Below, piece after piece: positions 44,158 through 53,513 of a DNA stretch of 64,000 nt. The DNA is taken from NCBI GenBank assembly GCA_024640315.1, contig JAHEFF010000001.1:124001-188000 (forward strand), given 5' to 3'. Position numbers and translations under genes: made by a program. The DNA comes from Woeseiaceae bacterium (GTDB lineage Bacteria; Pseudomonadota; Gammaproteobacteria; Steroidobacterales; Woeseiaceae). Within the stretch, counting starts at the first letter, position 1. The number at the start of each line of letters is the position of its first letter. The notes under the pieces were generated by a model. That model saw only the letters and a list, made by a program, of their open reading frames with translations. It searched no databases and was not told the origin of the DNA.

Positions 44158-46230
44158 ATGTTTACGATGCCACGCTCTCTCGCCGCAGTCGCGGGCGGAT
44201 TGATCCTCGCATTCGCCACTTTCGCAATGGCTGATGATGACAAGCTTCTTGCAGTCGCCGATCTTCTCGAGTTCGAACAGGTTAGTGATGCCCAGATTTC
44301 TCCGGATGGCAGTCAGATCATCTATACACGCCAGTGGGTCGATCAGCAGGCAGACAGCTGGGCATCGGCACTCTGGATCATGGATGCCGATGGATCGCGG
44401 CACCGTTTTTTGCAGGAAGGCTCAAACGCGCGCTGGTCGCCGGATGGAGACCGAATCCTATTCATTGCAGGTGGTGATAACCAAAAGCCGCAACTATTTG
44501 TTCGCTGGATGAACGATGAAGGTGCAGTGTCCCAGGTGACACGAGTCAATGTGACCCCGTCTTCGCCGCAGTGGTCCCCTGACGGTAACCAGATCGCATT
44601 TGTTGCTGTCGTCCCGGCCGAAGAGAAGTGGAAGATTGATATGCCAGAGGCGCCGGAAGGTGCGGAATGGAGTAAGACACCACGGATTCTGGACCGGCTG
44701 CATTACAGACAGGACAGGGTTGGTTTCCGGGATCCGGGATTCACACATTTGTTCGTTGTTCCCGCTCACTCCGGTACAGCCCGTCAGATCACGGACGGAG
44801 AGTGGAATGTTGGTGCCCAGTTTGATGGTCTTTTTGGCGGTGCGGGTCTGAGCTGGATGCCCGACAGCAAGACCATCATATTCGATGGCTGGAACGATGT
44901 TGACGGCGACCTGGTTTACCGACGTTCGCACATCTATTCGATCAACATTGAGTCCAAGGAGATTGTGCAACTTACCAGCGAGCTTGGCGCCTGGACATCA
45001 CCTGTTGTATCGAACGACGGAGACCAGATTGCGTTTATGGGCTACCCGGCTTCGGAAGTGACTTACGAGATGAACCGGATTCACGTTATGGATGTTGACG
45101 GCAGCAATGTCAGACAGCTTTCGAACGAGTTCGACCGGCCGCCGGGCTCCATGATCTGGTCGGATAACGACCGCGGAGTCTATTTCACCGCGCAGGATGA
45201 TGGCTACATCAACGTGTTCTATATGGACCTCGATGGTGACGCCAGGGCGGTTACGCAAGGACAGCATACGGTCAACCTGGATTCGATGACCAGGAACGCC
45301 AGCACAGGTGTCGGAATTGGTTCGTCATATTATGAGCCTGGCGACGTGTATTCATTCGCCATGAACGGACGGGGTGAGCCACGAAAACTTACCTCGGTGA
45401 ACGCTGACCTTCTATTAACCAAAGATCTCGGCGAGCAAGAGGAGATCTGGTATGAAGCATCTGACGGAAATCGCGCCCACGGCTGGATCGTAAAGCCGCC
45501 CGGGTTCGATCCGGAGAAGAAGTATCCGTTACTCATGGAGATTCACGGCGGACCGTTCGGCATGTACATGGGTCGGTTTAATTTCAACTACCAGGTATTT
45601 GCGGCAAATGGTTTCGTTGTCCTTTACACCAATCCCAGGGGCAGTACAGGCTATGGCGAGTCGTTTTCCCAGGCGATCGATCACGCCTATCCGAGTGTTG
45701 ACTATCTCGACCTGATGGGTGGGGTGGACGCAACTATCGCGCAAGGTTACATCGATGAGAAACGGATGTATGTCGGCGGCTGCAGTGGTGGCGGTGTCTT
45801 GTCAAGCTGGGTGATTGGCCACACCGATCGATTCGCCGCCGCGGCTGTGCGATGTCCGGTCACAAACTGGCTCAGCATGGCCGGAACGACTGATATCCCG
45901 GGATTTGTTTTTTCCTTCTTCCAGAAGCCTTTTTGGGAAGATCCGACGGACTGGATGGAGCACTCGTCGCTGATGTATGTAGGCAATGTGAAAACGCCGA
46001 CTGCCGTCATGACTGGCGAGCAGGACATGCGGACACCGATGGCGCAGTCGGAGGAATACTATGCGGCATTGAAGATGCGTGGCATTCCGGCGAGATTGCT
46101 GCGCTTCAACGATCAGTACCATGGTACCGGCACGAAGCCGTCGAACAATATGCGTACGATGTTGTACATGATGTCCTGGTACAACAAGTACACCCTTGAC
46201 GGTGAGGTAACCGAGGAAGACGGCGAGTAA
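44158..46230 (+). CDS. Exported S9 peptidase (dipeptidyl aminopeptidase / acylaminoacyl-peptidase-like)
   Basis: A 690-residue protein with GAGGTAG before ATG 44158 and a signal peptide (cleaved near FAMADD). The N-terminal propeller shows ISPDGSQIIY, WSPDGDRILF and similar blades. The hydrolase domain has GNPRGSTGYG-like text and nucleophile S543 in GGCSGGG, which departs from the usual GGSYGG. An acid lies in TGEQDMRTPMAQS and the base in DQYHGTG. It is the third S9 peptidase in 22 kb and not a recent copy of the others, since the elbow differs in each. Confidence 0.9.
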   Translation: MFTMPRSLAAVAGGLILAFATFAMADDDKLLAVADLLEFEQVSDAQISPDGSQIIYTRQWVDQQADSWASALWIMDADGSRHRFLQEGSNARWSPDGDRILFIAGGDNQKPQLFVRWMNDEGAVSQVTRVNVTPSSPQWSPDGNQIAFVAVVPAEEKWKIDMPEAPEGAEWSKTPRILDRLHYRQDRVGFRDPGFTHLFVVPAHSGTARQITDGEWNVGAQFDGLFGGAGLSWMPDSKTIIFDGWNDVDGDLVYRRSHIYSINIESKEIVQLTSELGAWTSPVVSNDGDQIAFMGYPASEVTYEMNRIHVMDVDGSNVRQLSNEFDRPPGSMIWSDNDRGVYFTAQDDGYINVFYMDLDGDARAVTQGQHTVNLDSMTRNASTGVGIGSSYYEPGDVYSFAMNGRGEPRKLTSVNADLLLTKDLGEQEEIWYEASDGNRAHGWIVKPPGFDPEKKYPLLMEIHGGPFGMYMGRFNFNYQVFAANGFVVLYTNPRGSTGYGESFSQAIDHAYPSVDYLDLMGGVDATIAQGYIDEKRMYVGGCSGGGVLSSWVIGHTDRFAAAAVRCPVTNWLSMAGTTDIPGFVFSFFQKPFWEDPTDWMEHSSLMYVGNVKTPTAVMTGEQDMRTPMAQSEEYYAALKMRGIPARLLRFNDQYHGTGTKPSNNMRTMLYMMSWYNKYTLDGEVTEEDGE

Positions 46231-46245
46231 TCGTACCGCTTATTG

Positions 46246-46701
46246 CTAAGGGTCGACCCGATCTATCGAGGTAAACCGCAAGACAGACTGTCCGTCCTCA
46301 TTCCTCAGGGCGAGTCGACTGTCGACGCGTGCCGCAGATTGGGTCGCATCCAAAGCTTCGAGAAACGAAATCTCGAACGAGCCCGCCGGTTCAGGGCAAG
46401 ACATCCTCGTCGAGCCGATTGGCCCTAACCGGAGCTTGGCTTCGATGAGCTCGAAGCTGCCAAAAAACCGGTTGCAACCTGCATGGCCAACAGCTTGTCC
46501 ATCGGCGTTGAACTGGAGAAACATCTGGGTGTCTTCATCGAGCGCCATTTCTCCGATATGAGTTGGCCTCCATGCCATATCAGTAAGCTGGTCGATTGAT
46601 GTGACCGTCGCGTCGTCTTTTTTTTGCATACCCTGGAGATTGACTAATGCGATGCCGGCGAGGAATAACATAAAGAATATAAATGCGACAGTCGCTTTCA
46701 T
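46246..46701 (-). CDS. META-domain protein (HslJ-like)
   Basis: A 151-residue protein with an N-terminal hydrophobic anchor or signal (ATVAFIFFMLFLAGIALV). The META core is seen: FLQFNADGQAVGHAGCNRFFGSFE and LRLGPIGSTRMSCPEP, including the paired cysteines typical of HslJ-type domains. Members are periplasmic and linked to novobiocin tolerance, heat shock or secreted virulence factors; the molecular activity is unknown. It converges with the S9 gene (46230) and diverges from the alpha/beta hydrolase at 46823. Confidence 0.87.
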   Translation of the reverse strand: MKATVAFIFFMLFLAGIALVNLQGMQKKDDATVTSIDQLTDMAWRPTHIGEMALDEDTQMFLQFNADGQAVGHAGCNRFFGSFELIEAKLRLGPIGSTRMSCPEPAGSFEISFLEALDATQSAARVDSRLALRNEDGQSVLRFTSIDRVDP

Positions 46702-46822
46702 TTGCGTACCCTGTTCAATTCGAGTTTGAACTTTAGACGATCATCCTGCGTACGGCAATTGCGCGTTGGGGTGGATTTCTGTTGAAATCGCGCGTTGATG
46801 AAATAATACAGGTGTACCCGAA

Positions 46823-47752
46823 GTGAACCGATTGCTACTCATCATTGCTTTGTTCCTGGTATCTCTCTCCGCATTGGCAGAAAAGGCCGAGCTCGTGCGG
46901 CATACCGTTATGGTCGATGGCCACCCAATGGCGCTCTGGGAGAAGAGCGCTGAGGCGGCAACGGAAGCGATTCTCCTGGTACACGGCAGAACCTGGAGCG
47001 CACTCCCGGATTTCGATCTTCAGGTCGAAGGTGAGGAGTTGTCACTCATGGATGGGCTGGTCGAGGAGGGCTACGCTGTGTTTGCCGTTGATCTTCGTGG
47101 CTACGGGGAAACTCCGCGAGACAGAACCGGGTGGCTTACGCCAAATCGTGCGGCGGACGACCTCGCATCTGTAGTTCCGTGGATCGATGAAATGAATGAC
47201 TGGGAGCGGAAACCGCACCTGTTCGGCTGGTCGATGGGCTCGACGATTTCCCAGTTGATGGTTCAGCGGCATCCGGGGCTTGTGTCGTCTTTGACACTCT
47301 TCGGCTACTGGCGTGATGACGATGAGCGGATTCCTGCGGACCAACCGGGGCTCGAGCCGCTGAGGGAAACCAATACCGCGGCAGCGGCGGCGAGCGATTT
47401 TGTCACACCCGGATCGATCAGTCAGAAAGCCATAGATGCGTATGTCTCTGCGGCGCTCGCGGCGGACCCGGTTCGTGTCGATGTGAAATCGATGGACCAA
47501 TACAACGCGCTGGATGGATCGAAGATCACCATACCAACACTGATCATCGCGGGAGAGCATGATCCGCTGGCACCGCCAGAAAACCTTGCCAAGCTATTCG
47601 TAAGAATTGGCACAGGGCACAAGCAGTACGTGTCGGTGCCGGGAAGCGATCACGCGGCATTCCTGGAGTCGCCGCGCGCCTATTTTATTCATGAACTGGT
47701 GAGTTTTTTTGCGGGCGTGTCGCTCCAGGGAGAAGTTCAGTCCGGGGACTGA
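46823..47752 (+). CDS. Exported alpha/beta hydrolase
   Basis: A 309-residue protein starting at GTG 46823 with a leader (RLLLIIALFLVSLSALA) that signals export. The hydrolase core has VHGRTWSA for the oxyanion region, AVDLRGYGETPR, nucleophile in GWSMGST, acid in AGEHDPLAPPE and histidine in GSDHAAF. It likely hydrolyses an ester or similar bond; substrate unknown. No ribosome site is clear, so the start is uncertain. The last 16 bases overlap the end of the M20 gene on the other strand. Confidence 0.85.
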   Translation: MNRLLLIIALFLVSLSALAEKAELVRHTVMVDGHPMALWEKSAEAATEAILLVHGRTWSALPDFDLQVEGEELSLMDGLVEEGYAVFAVDLRGYGETPRDRTGWLTPNRAADDLASVVPWIDEMNDWERKPHLFGWSMGSTISQLMVQRHPGLVSSLTLFGYWRDDDERIPADQPGLEPLRETNTAAAAASDFVTPGSISQKAIDAYVSAALAADPVRVDVKSMDQYNALDGSKITIPTLIIAGEHDPLAPPENLAKLFVRIGTGHKQYVSVPGSDHAAFLESPRAYFIHELVSFFAGVSLQGEVQSGD

Positions 47753-49275
47753 CTCATTACCGACATCAGTATTGCTATACCTTCGATGAAACTGCCGAGG
47801 CGAATATTTTCGTTGGGACTGTGCTGATTGTTATCGATGTTGACGGTCGGTACCTTGGCTGCCGGCACGCCCAATGTTTCGACGAACGGTGAAATCGGTA
47901 CTGAACCGCCCGACGTCCGAATCAGAATCGGCTCTTTTCCGTAAAGGTGCCGCATTCCGCCACGCGCCATTCGCCCTGCTGCAGCATCCATATCAGAACG
48001 GTAGGCGTTATAGCTGAAGACATGAGTGAACGTGACTATATCGGCGTTGGCGAGTCGTTCTTCTTCCGTTGGAATATGATCGATGACGTGATAACCCATG
48101 TCGACTATGTGCGATCGGACCAGGTCGAGCAGGTACCGATAGTCGGATTCCTTGACCAGCCGGATGTCGATCTCTGCTGTTGCTGTAGACGGCACAATCG
48201 TTCGCGACTCTTTGCCAACCCATCCGGATGACATTCCGCGGATATTTAGCGAAGGATATTGAATCGCTTCCTGTAACGTCGGGGCGACCGTATCGGCTTT
48301 GATCAAACCCATGTCAGCGAGAATCTTTTCCTCGTCATCGGGTACGGCCTCGAGAATCGCCCTGGTTTGCTCATCGATGCTCACGCCATCGTAGAATCCC
48401 GGGATTGTGACGCGACCGTTCGCTGACTTCATCGAACTCAGAATGCGCGACAGGTGAAACGCCGGATTCGGTACGAAGTTGCCGTAGTGGCCACTGTGTT
48501 GCGGTAATTTGGGTCCATGCGTCACAAGCGTCACCGTGACGATGCCGCGGGCCCCAAAGCCGACCGTTGGCTCATTGCTCGGATGGGGCGGTCCGTCGAA
48601 GATCAGCAACATATCCGCAGCGAGCAGATCCCGATTCTCTGTGACTGCGTCCGGAAGGTTCGGCGAGCCCATCTCCTCTTCCGTGTCTATGATGACTTTC
48701 AGGTTATAGTCGGCCTCGAATCCGGCGTCATCCAGTAACTCGATCGCGACCAGAAACTGGGTCATAGGGCCCTTGGAGTCGGAGGCCGATCGCGCAAATA
48801 CCCGCCACTCCGGATCAAAGGAGTTTGTCAGGAGATCCCAGGAGATTCGTTCGAATTGTCCGTCGCTGTTTCTTTCCTTGAGCACCGGCGTATAAGGGTC
48901 TTCCTGGAACCACGCGGCGGGATCGACTGGTTGGCCGTCGGATTGCAGGTAGACCAGCACGGTTTTTGCCGCGTCAGAGATATGACGTTCGGCGAGAAGC
49001 AGCGGACTACCTTCGGTAGAAATACGCTGGGTAGAAAACCCTCTTGCACCAAATGCGTCCTCCAGCCAAACAACCATTTTGAGAATGTCGTCCGGATAAT
49101 TGGCATCGTTAGGCAAGCTCAGGAATTCGCGATACAACTCGATTGCCGGTCGCTTGTTTTCCTCGGCCAGCCGCCGGATTGTCTCTGCAGGCAAGGGGTC
49201 GGCGATCGCGTTAGCGGCACCCCAGAGGCATAGCGCCATCCCCACGCATACAGTCAGAGTTTCCTGGTATTTCAT
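47737..49275 (-). CDS. Exported M20-family metallopeptidase
   Basis: ATG 49275 opens a signal peptide (MKYQETLTVCVGMALCLWG, cleaved near NAIAD), giving 512 residues. Metal and catalytic motifs: VYLQSDGQPVDP in the place of the usual H-x-D strand, SASDSKGPMTQFL, IIDTEEEMGSP and SGGSVPISPF near the end. The first ligand region reads Q-S-D rather than H-x-D, a change worth checking. Expected: hydrolysis of dipeptides or N-acyl amino acids in the periplasm. The ends of this and the upstream-strand hydrolase overlap by 16 bases. Confidence 0.87.
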   Translation of the reverse strand: MKYQETLTVCVGMALCLWGAANAIADPLPAETIRRLAEENKRPAIELYREFLSLPNDANYPDDILKMVVWLEDAFGARGFSTQRISTEGSPLLLAERHISDAAKTVLVYLQSDGQPVDPAAWFQEDPYTPVLKERNSDGQFERISWDLLTNSFDPEWRVFARSASDSKGPMTQFLVAIELLDDAGFEADYNLKVIIDTEEEMGSPNLPDAVTENRDLLAADMLLIFDGPPHPSNEPTVGFGARGIVTVTLVTHGPKLPQHSGHYGNFVPNPAFHLSRILSSMKSANGRVTIPGFYDGVSIDEQTRAILEAVPDDEEKILADMGLIKADTVAPTLQEAIQYPSLNIRGMSSGWVGKESRTIVPSTATAEIDIRLVKESDYRYLLDLVRSHIVDMGYHVIDHIPTEEERLANADIVTFTHVFSYNAYRSDMDAAAGRMARGGMRHLYGKEPILIRTSGGSVPISPFVETLGVPAAKVPTVNIDNNQHSPNENIRLGSFIEGIAILMSVMSQSPD

Positions 49276-49393
49276 TGCTATTGGCCGCCGTCTTCGAAGC
49301 ATGGAGAATACTACGGTTGGGACGCGTGGAAAAACCGGAATTGTCGTCTAAACTTAAGCGACATTCGCTAACTGCAATATTGGGGATAATCGT

Positions 49394-50149
49394 ATGAAGA
49401 AACCGCAGAAATGTTTGGCATTGGCGGTGCTAGGGCTGCTGCCCCTCACAGGCATGGCACAGGACGACGATGGGCCGACAGGGTATTCGTACGTAACTTA
49501 TTATGTCTGCGATGTGGCCACGCAGGGCAATATGGACAATGTGGTCGAGACCAATGAGAAGCCTGTATTCGATCAAAAAGTTGAAGATGGTGAACTTATG
49601 GCGTGGGGATACCTGTCGCACTTCACCGGCGGTCGCTGGCGCCGGGCGCAATATCACGTAGCGGCGACTATGGAAGATGCGCTGCGTAATCAATCAGAGA
49701 TCTTTGCCGGGATTTATGCCGACAACCGCCAGGGCGGGCAGGCTCGCGCCGAAGCCTGTGAGTCGCACGACGACTACATCTGGGCGCTGGATCAGGGTAG
49801 CGCTCCCGGGACCGAGCGCGGAGACGTCAGTCTTTCCGCCTATTTCGTCTGTAGCGTTGCCGATCAGCTTCGGGCTGACGAAATATTCGCAGAGGTATTC
49901 GCGCCGAAGCTCGAAGACATGAGGGAAGACGGCAGAATTGCGTCCTGGACATGGCAGAGCCATGTATTGGGCGGCCGCTACCGTCGCCTGCAAACATTGA
50001 CCGGAGATGACTATGCGGCGGTCAATGCTGCTCGCTTCGAAACCCTGCAACAGGTGAATGAGGAGCATCCTGCATTGGCCAGAGAGTTCGCGACGATCTG
50101 CGATGAACATGCGGACTACCTTTGGGATATTGTTCACGAAGCACCATAG
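49394..50149 (+). CDS. Secreted protein with two duplicated domains, function unknown
   Basis: A 251-residue protein with a signal peptide (LALAVLGLLPLTGMA). Two parallel halves follow. The first begins YVTYYVCDVATQ and has GYLSHFTGGRWRRAQYH, the second begins SAYFVCSVADQ and has WQSHVLGGRYRRLQT; each ends in a D-[ED]-Y-[IL]-W-type stretch (ESHDDYIWA, DEHADYLWD) after a cysteine. The duplication and size (~110 residues each) suggest a dimeric alpha-beta-barrel fold such as EthD or NIPSNAP, but I recognise no family. An intrinsic terminator follows at 50164. It is probably monocistronic. Confidence 0.7.
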   Translation: MKKPQKCLALAVLGLLPLTGMAQDDDGPTGYSYVTYYVCDVATQGNMDNVVETNEKPVFDQKVEDGELMAWGYLSHFTGGRWRRAQYHVAATMEDALRNQSEIFAGIYADNRQGGQARAEACESHDDYIWALDQGSAPGTERGDVSLSAYFVCSVADQLRADEIFAEVFAPKLEDMREDGRIASWTWQSHVLGGRYRRLQTLTGDDYAAVNAARFETLQQVNEEHPALAREFATICDEHADYLWDIVHEAP

Positions 50150-50163
50150 GAAACAGCATTTCG

Positions 50164-50196
50164 CAAAAAAAAGGCGCCCTCGCGGGCGCCTTTTTT
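50164..50196 (+). terminator. Strong intrinsic terminator after the 49394 gene
   Basis: A run of A, then stem GGCGCCC (50173-50179), loop TCGC, stem GGGCGCC (50184-50190) and six T. The stem is all G+C, so it should stop transcription well; the A-run also makes it bidirectional. It separates the secreted protein from the ABC operon. Confidence 0.92.
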
Positions 50197-50271
50197 GTGT
50201 TTTCGGCAGCGGACTTATATAGCGTCGCGCCTGTCTATATGATGGTGATGTAATGGACGCAGCAGGAAATC

Positions 50272-50961
50272 ATGACAACGACCAATAAACGTGCCCAGGT
50301 TCGGATTCGCGATCTGTCACGCAGCTTTTGGGAGGGCGAACGTCAGCATGATGTGCTGCGGAACCTGAGCGTCGAATTTGCACAAGGCGAAACGGTAGCT
50401 TTGCGCGGGCGTAGTGGTTCCGGCAAGTCGACTTTGCTCAATCTTATCAGCGGTATCGATGTGCCGGACGCAGGCGAAGTGGAAGTCTCCGGCAAGAGCA
50501 TAACGGGCATGAGTGAACGTGAGCGGACCCTGTTCAGGCGTGAGCACATCGGCTTCGTATACCAGGCGTTCAACCTTGTTTCGACATTGTCTGTCAGTGA
50601 CAACATCCGCTTGGTCCTGGAGTTGAATGGAATTGGCCGGGAACAGGCAGACCAGAGAATTCTCAAACTCCTCGATGCAGTTGGCCTGCGCGATCGTGCG
50701 GAAAGTTACCCGGATATTCTGTCCGGGGGTGAGCAGCAACGGGTCGCTATCGCACGAGCACTTGCACATGAACCGGTCCTGTTACTGGCTGATGAGCCGA
50801 CCGGAAACCTGGATGATCGGACGGCAGAAGGTGTGTTGCAGTTACTGGACGAACTCGTACGCCAGGCCGGCGGTACGATGATTATCGCGACACACAGTGC
50901 AGGGGTTGCAGAGTATTCGGATCGCGTGCTGGAATTGCAGAACGGCGCATTGGTTTCCTGA
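50272..50961 (+). CDS. ABC transporter ATP-binding protein (MacB/LolD type)
   Basis: A 229-residue ATPase. Walker A GRSGSGKST at 46-54, the Q-loop YQAFN, signature LSGGEQQRVAIARAL and Walker B LLLADEPTGNLDD, then the H-loop histidine in ATHS. This is the MacB / LolD / FtsE class that drives mechanical action through a FtsX-like permease rather than solute import. The next gene begins at its final base (overlap of one base), and an AttH-like lipoprotein follows, the attE-F-G-H arrangement. Cytoplasmic face of the inner membrane. Confidence 0.93.
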   Translation: MTTTNKRAQVRIRDLSRSFWEGERQHDVLRNLSVEFAQGETVALRGRSGSGKSTLLNLISGIDVPDAGEVEVSGKSITGMSERERTLFRREHIGFVYQAFNLVSTLSVSDNIRLVLELNGIGREQADQRILKLLDAVGLRDRAESYPDILSGGEQQRVAIARALAHEPVLLLADEPTGNLDDRTAEGVLQLLDELVRQAGGTMIIATHSAGVAEYSDRVLELQNGALVS

Positions 50962-53507
50962 TGCCGGCAATCTATCGCGCGAGCTTTGGCTTTCTGCGCC
51001 GTCATCCCTGGCAACTCGGTCTCGCTATTCTTGGCATTTGTATTGGCGTCGCCGTGATGGTGGCTGTCGACCTGGCCAATCAAAGCTCGCGCAAAGCGTT
51101 TCTGATGTCAATGGATACGCTTAACGGTCAGGCGACGCATCAAATCGTGGCGGGTCCCGGTGGTGTCGACGAGACGATTTATACGACGCTACGTGTTGAA
51201 CATGGAATTCGGCGCATCGCGCCCATTGTGTCCGGCTATGCCCACGCCGGAGAAGTGGCCCTGCAACTACTCGGTGTCGATGTCTTTGCAGAGGCTGATT
51301 TTCGTCAATACACGGCACCGGCAAATTTTGAAACCGATCTCGCGGCGAGCCCGGATACGGGTCCTGGTCAGCCAGAGGACATGGTACGCCGGTTCTTGAC
51401 CGTCAACGGTTCGGTCCTTATGTCTGCAGCCACGGCCGCAGAACTCGCTCTCAGTCCCGGAGATTCATTCGAAATCCTGGTCAATGGAAAACAGCGCCAG
51501 GCTGTGCTGACAGGAATCCTGCGTGGTAACGACGGACGTGAAGTCGGGGGCCTTGTCGTTACAGACATCGCTAACGCGCAATACTGGCTGGAGATGCAGG
51601 GGCGATTGTCACGTATCGATGTCAGGGTGGCTGCCAATGACGAGCAGCGATTGTCGGAGATTCGAGGGAGCCTTCCACCTGGTACCGAGCTCCTGTCCGC
51701 ATCGGGCCGCACTGAAACGACGGCAGAGATGAGTGATGCGTTCATGACTAACCTTACCGCAATGAGTTTTCTTGCGCTGTTGGTTGGAATTTTCCTGATC
51801 TACAACAGCGTCGCGTTCGCCGTGTTGCAGCGCAGGGAACTCATCGGCGTATTGCGGGCACTCGGTGTCACTCGCGGCCAGACATTTCGAATTATCTTGA
51901 GTGAAGCCGCTGTTGTCGGCACGCTGGGTGCGGCCCTGGGTTTATTGGCGGGTGTCTGGCTGGGCGAAAAACTGCTGGTCCTTGTCGCCAGAGCGTTAAG
52001 CGACCACTATTTCGCCGTCAACGTAACGGACGTTGCGATCAGCTCTGCGTCCGTCGTGAAAGGCTTCGTCGCTGGCCTTGGTGCAACGCTCGTCGCGGCA
52101 ACCGTCCCCGCAATAGAGGCGTCGTCTTTTCAGCCCCGGCTGGCATTAACCCGTTCAACACTCGAACAAAGGGCCGGCAGGGCAGTGCCAAGACTTGGCT
52201 ATTCCGGCATCGGGCTTATTTTCCTGTCGGCATTGATGCTGGCGCTTTCGGGCAGGAGCCTCGTCATCGGCTTGATCGCCTTGTTTGTTCTCATACTAGG
52301 CTTCGCTTTCTGTATTCCCTTTATTGTCCGCGGGATTTCGAATGCGCTGGCACCCTTCGCAGGGCGTATTGGCGGAACGGCCGGCAGGCTCGCGATTGGG
52401 GGGGTTGGCAAAACGCTGAGTCGAACAGGGATTGCTATTGTGGCCCTGGCAATTGCCGTATCGGCGACCATTGGCGTCAGCGTCATGGTCGGGAGTTTCA
52501 GAGCATCGGTAAGCGACTGGCTGGGTAGCACGCTGCAGTCCGATGTTTACGTGGGAGTACCGCGTGGCTCACTGGATCCCGCTTTGATCCCGGATCTTAC
52601 GTCTCTACCCGGAATAGCAGAATACAGCACCAGCAGGCGTGCCTGGCTGGAGACAGACAACGGTCGAACCCGCATCCTTGCCATTCGGATGGCGCCCGGC
52701 AGCTACGCCGGAACCAACATCCGGGACGCTGATCCGGAGCATGTCTGGCGGCAATTTAACCAGGATTCTGCCGTACTGGTATCCGATTCCTATGCCTACC
52801 GCCACGAAACACAAGCAGGAGAATTTGTCACTCTCAACACGCCGCAAGGACGGGTCGAACTGAGGGTCGCCGCCGTCTACCAGAGCTACGATTCCAATGA
52901 CGGTGCGATCATGATGAGCCGAAATACCTACAATCGGTATTTTGATGATTCGGCAATTGACTCGATCGGCCTGTATCTCAATGACGGGTTCGATGTCGAC
53001 CTGGTTATGAACAGTTTGAGGGAAGTCAGCGAAGGGAGACAGTCGTTGATCATGAACAGCAACGACAATATTCGTGACATATCGATGGCAATATTTGATC
53101 GCACGTTCGTCATCACCAACGTGCTTTACTGGCTTGCAGTTGGCGTTGCCATCATCGGTATTTTCGGTGCAATGCTGGCGCTGCAGCTGGAGCGTGCAAG
53201 GGAATTCGGCGTCTTGCGCGCGCTCGGAATGACGCCGGGACAGACCGGCGTTCTCGTCAGTCTGCAAACCGCCTTTATTGGATTTTTGGCGGGCCTCACC
53301 GCAATCCCGCTGGGTCTTGTCATGGCCTGGGTGCTGGTGGAAGTCATCAACCGGCGGGCGTTTGGCTGGCAAATCGACATCGCAATTTCGGCACAGCCGC
53401 TCCTTGCCGCGATGGCGCTGGCGATCGGCGCCGCGCTCCTGGCCGGCATTTATCCGTCCTGGCACGCAGGCCATGCACGCCCCGCATTGGCGATGAGAGA
53501 AGAGTGA
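50961..53507 (+). CDS. FtsX-like ABC permease, two FtsX domains in one chain
   Basis: An 848-residue protein. An N-terminal helix near 15-30 precedes a large periplasmic MacB-like domain; FtsX helices follow at about 265-385, more helices at about 415-520, a second periplasmic domain (~520-700) and a second FtsX bundle at about 715-840. The order is that of fused DevC/LolC-type permeases (AttF plus AttG in one). GNDGREV-, QRRELIGVLRALG- and REFGVLRALG-type junctions are the conserved coupling segments. It works with the ATPase and the lipoprotein; substrate unknown, perhaps a lipid or secreted compound. Confidence 0.9.
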   Translation: MPAIYRASFGFLRRHPWQLGLAILGICIGVAVMVAVDLANQSSRKAFLMSMDTLNGQATHQIVAGPGGVDETIYTTLRVEHGIRRIAPIVSGYAHAGEVALQLLGVDVFAEADFRQYTAPANFETDLAASPDTGPGQPEDMVRRFLTVNGSVLMSAATAAELALSPGDSFEILVNGKQRQAVLTGILRGNDGREVGGLVVTDIANAQYWLEMQGRLSRIDVRVAANDEQRLSEIRGSLPPGTELLSASGRTETTAEMSDAFMTNLTAMSFLALLVGIFLIYNSVAFAVLQRRELIGVLRALGVTRGQTFRIILSEAAVVGTLGAALGLLAGVWLGEKLLVLVARALSDHYFAVNVTDVAISSASVVKGFVAGLGATLVAATVPAIEASSFQPRLALTRSTLEQRAGRAVPRLGYSGIGLIFLSALMLALSGRSLVIGLIALFVLILGFAFCIPFIVRGISNALAPFAGRIGGTAGRLAIGGVGKTLSRTGIAIVALAIAVSATIGVSVMVGSFRASVSDWLGSTLQSDVYVGVPRGSLDPALIPDLTSLPGIAEYSTSRRAWLETDNGRTRILAIRMAPGSYAGTNIRDADPEHVWRQFNQDSAVLVSDSYAYRHETQAGEFVTLNTPQGRVELRVAAVYQSYDSNDGAIMMSRNTYNRYFDDSAIDSIGLYLNDGFDVDLVMNSLREVSEGRQSLIMNSNDNIRDISMAIFDRTFVITNVLYWLAVGVAIIGIFGAMLALQLERAREFGVLRALGMTPGQTGVLVSLQTAFIGFLAGLTAIPLGLVMAWVLVEVINRRAFGWQIDIAISAQPLLAAMALAIGAALLAGIYPSWHAGHARPALAMREE

Positions 53508-53513
53508 GTTAAC

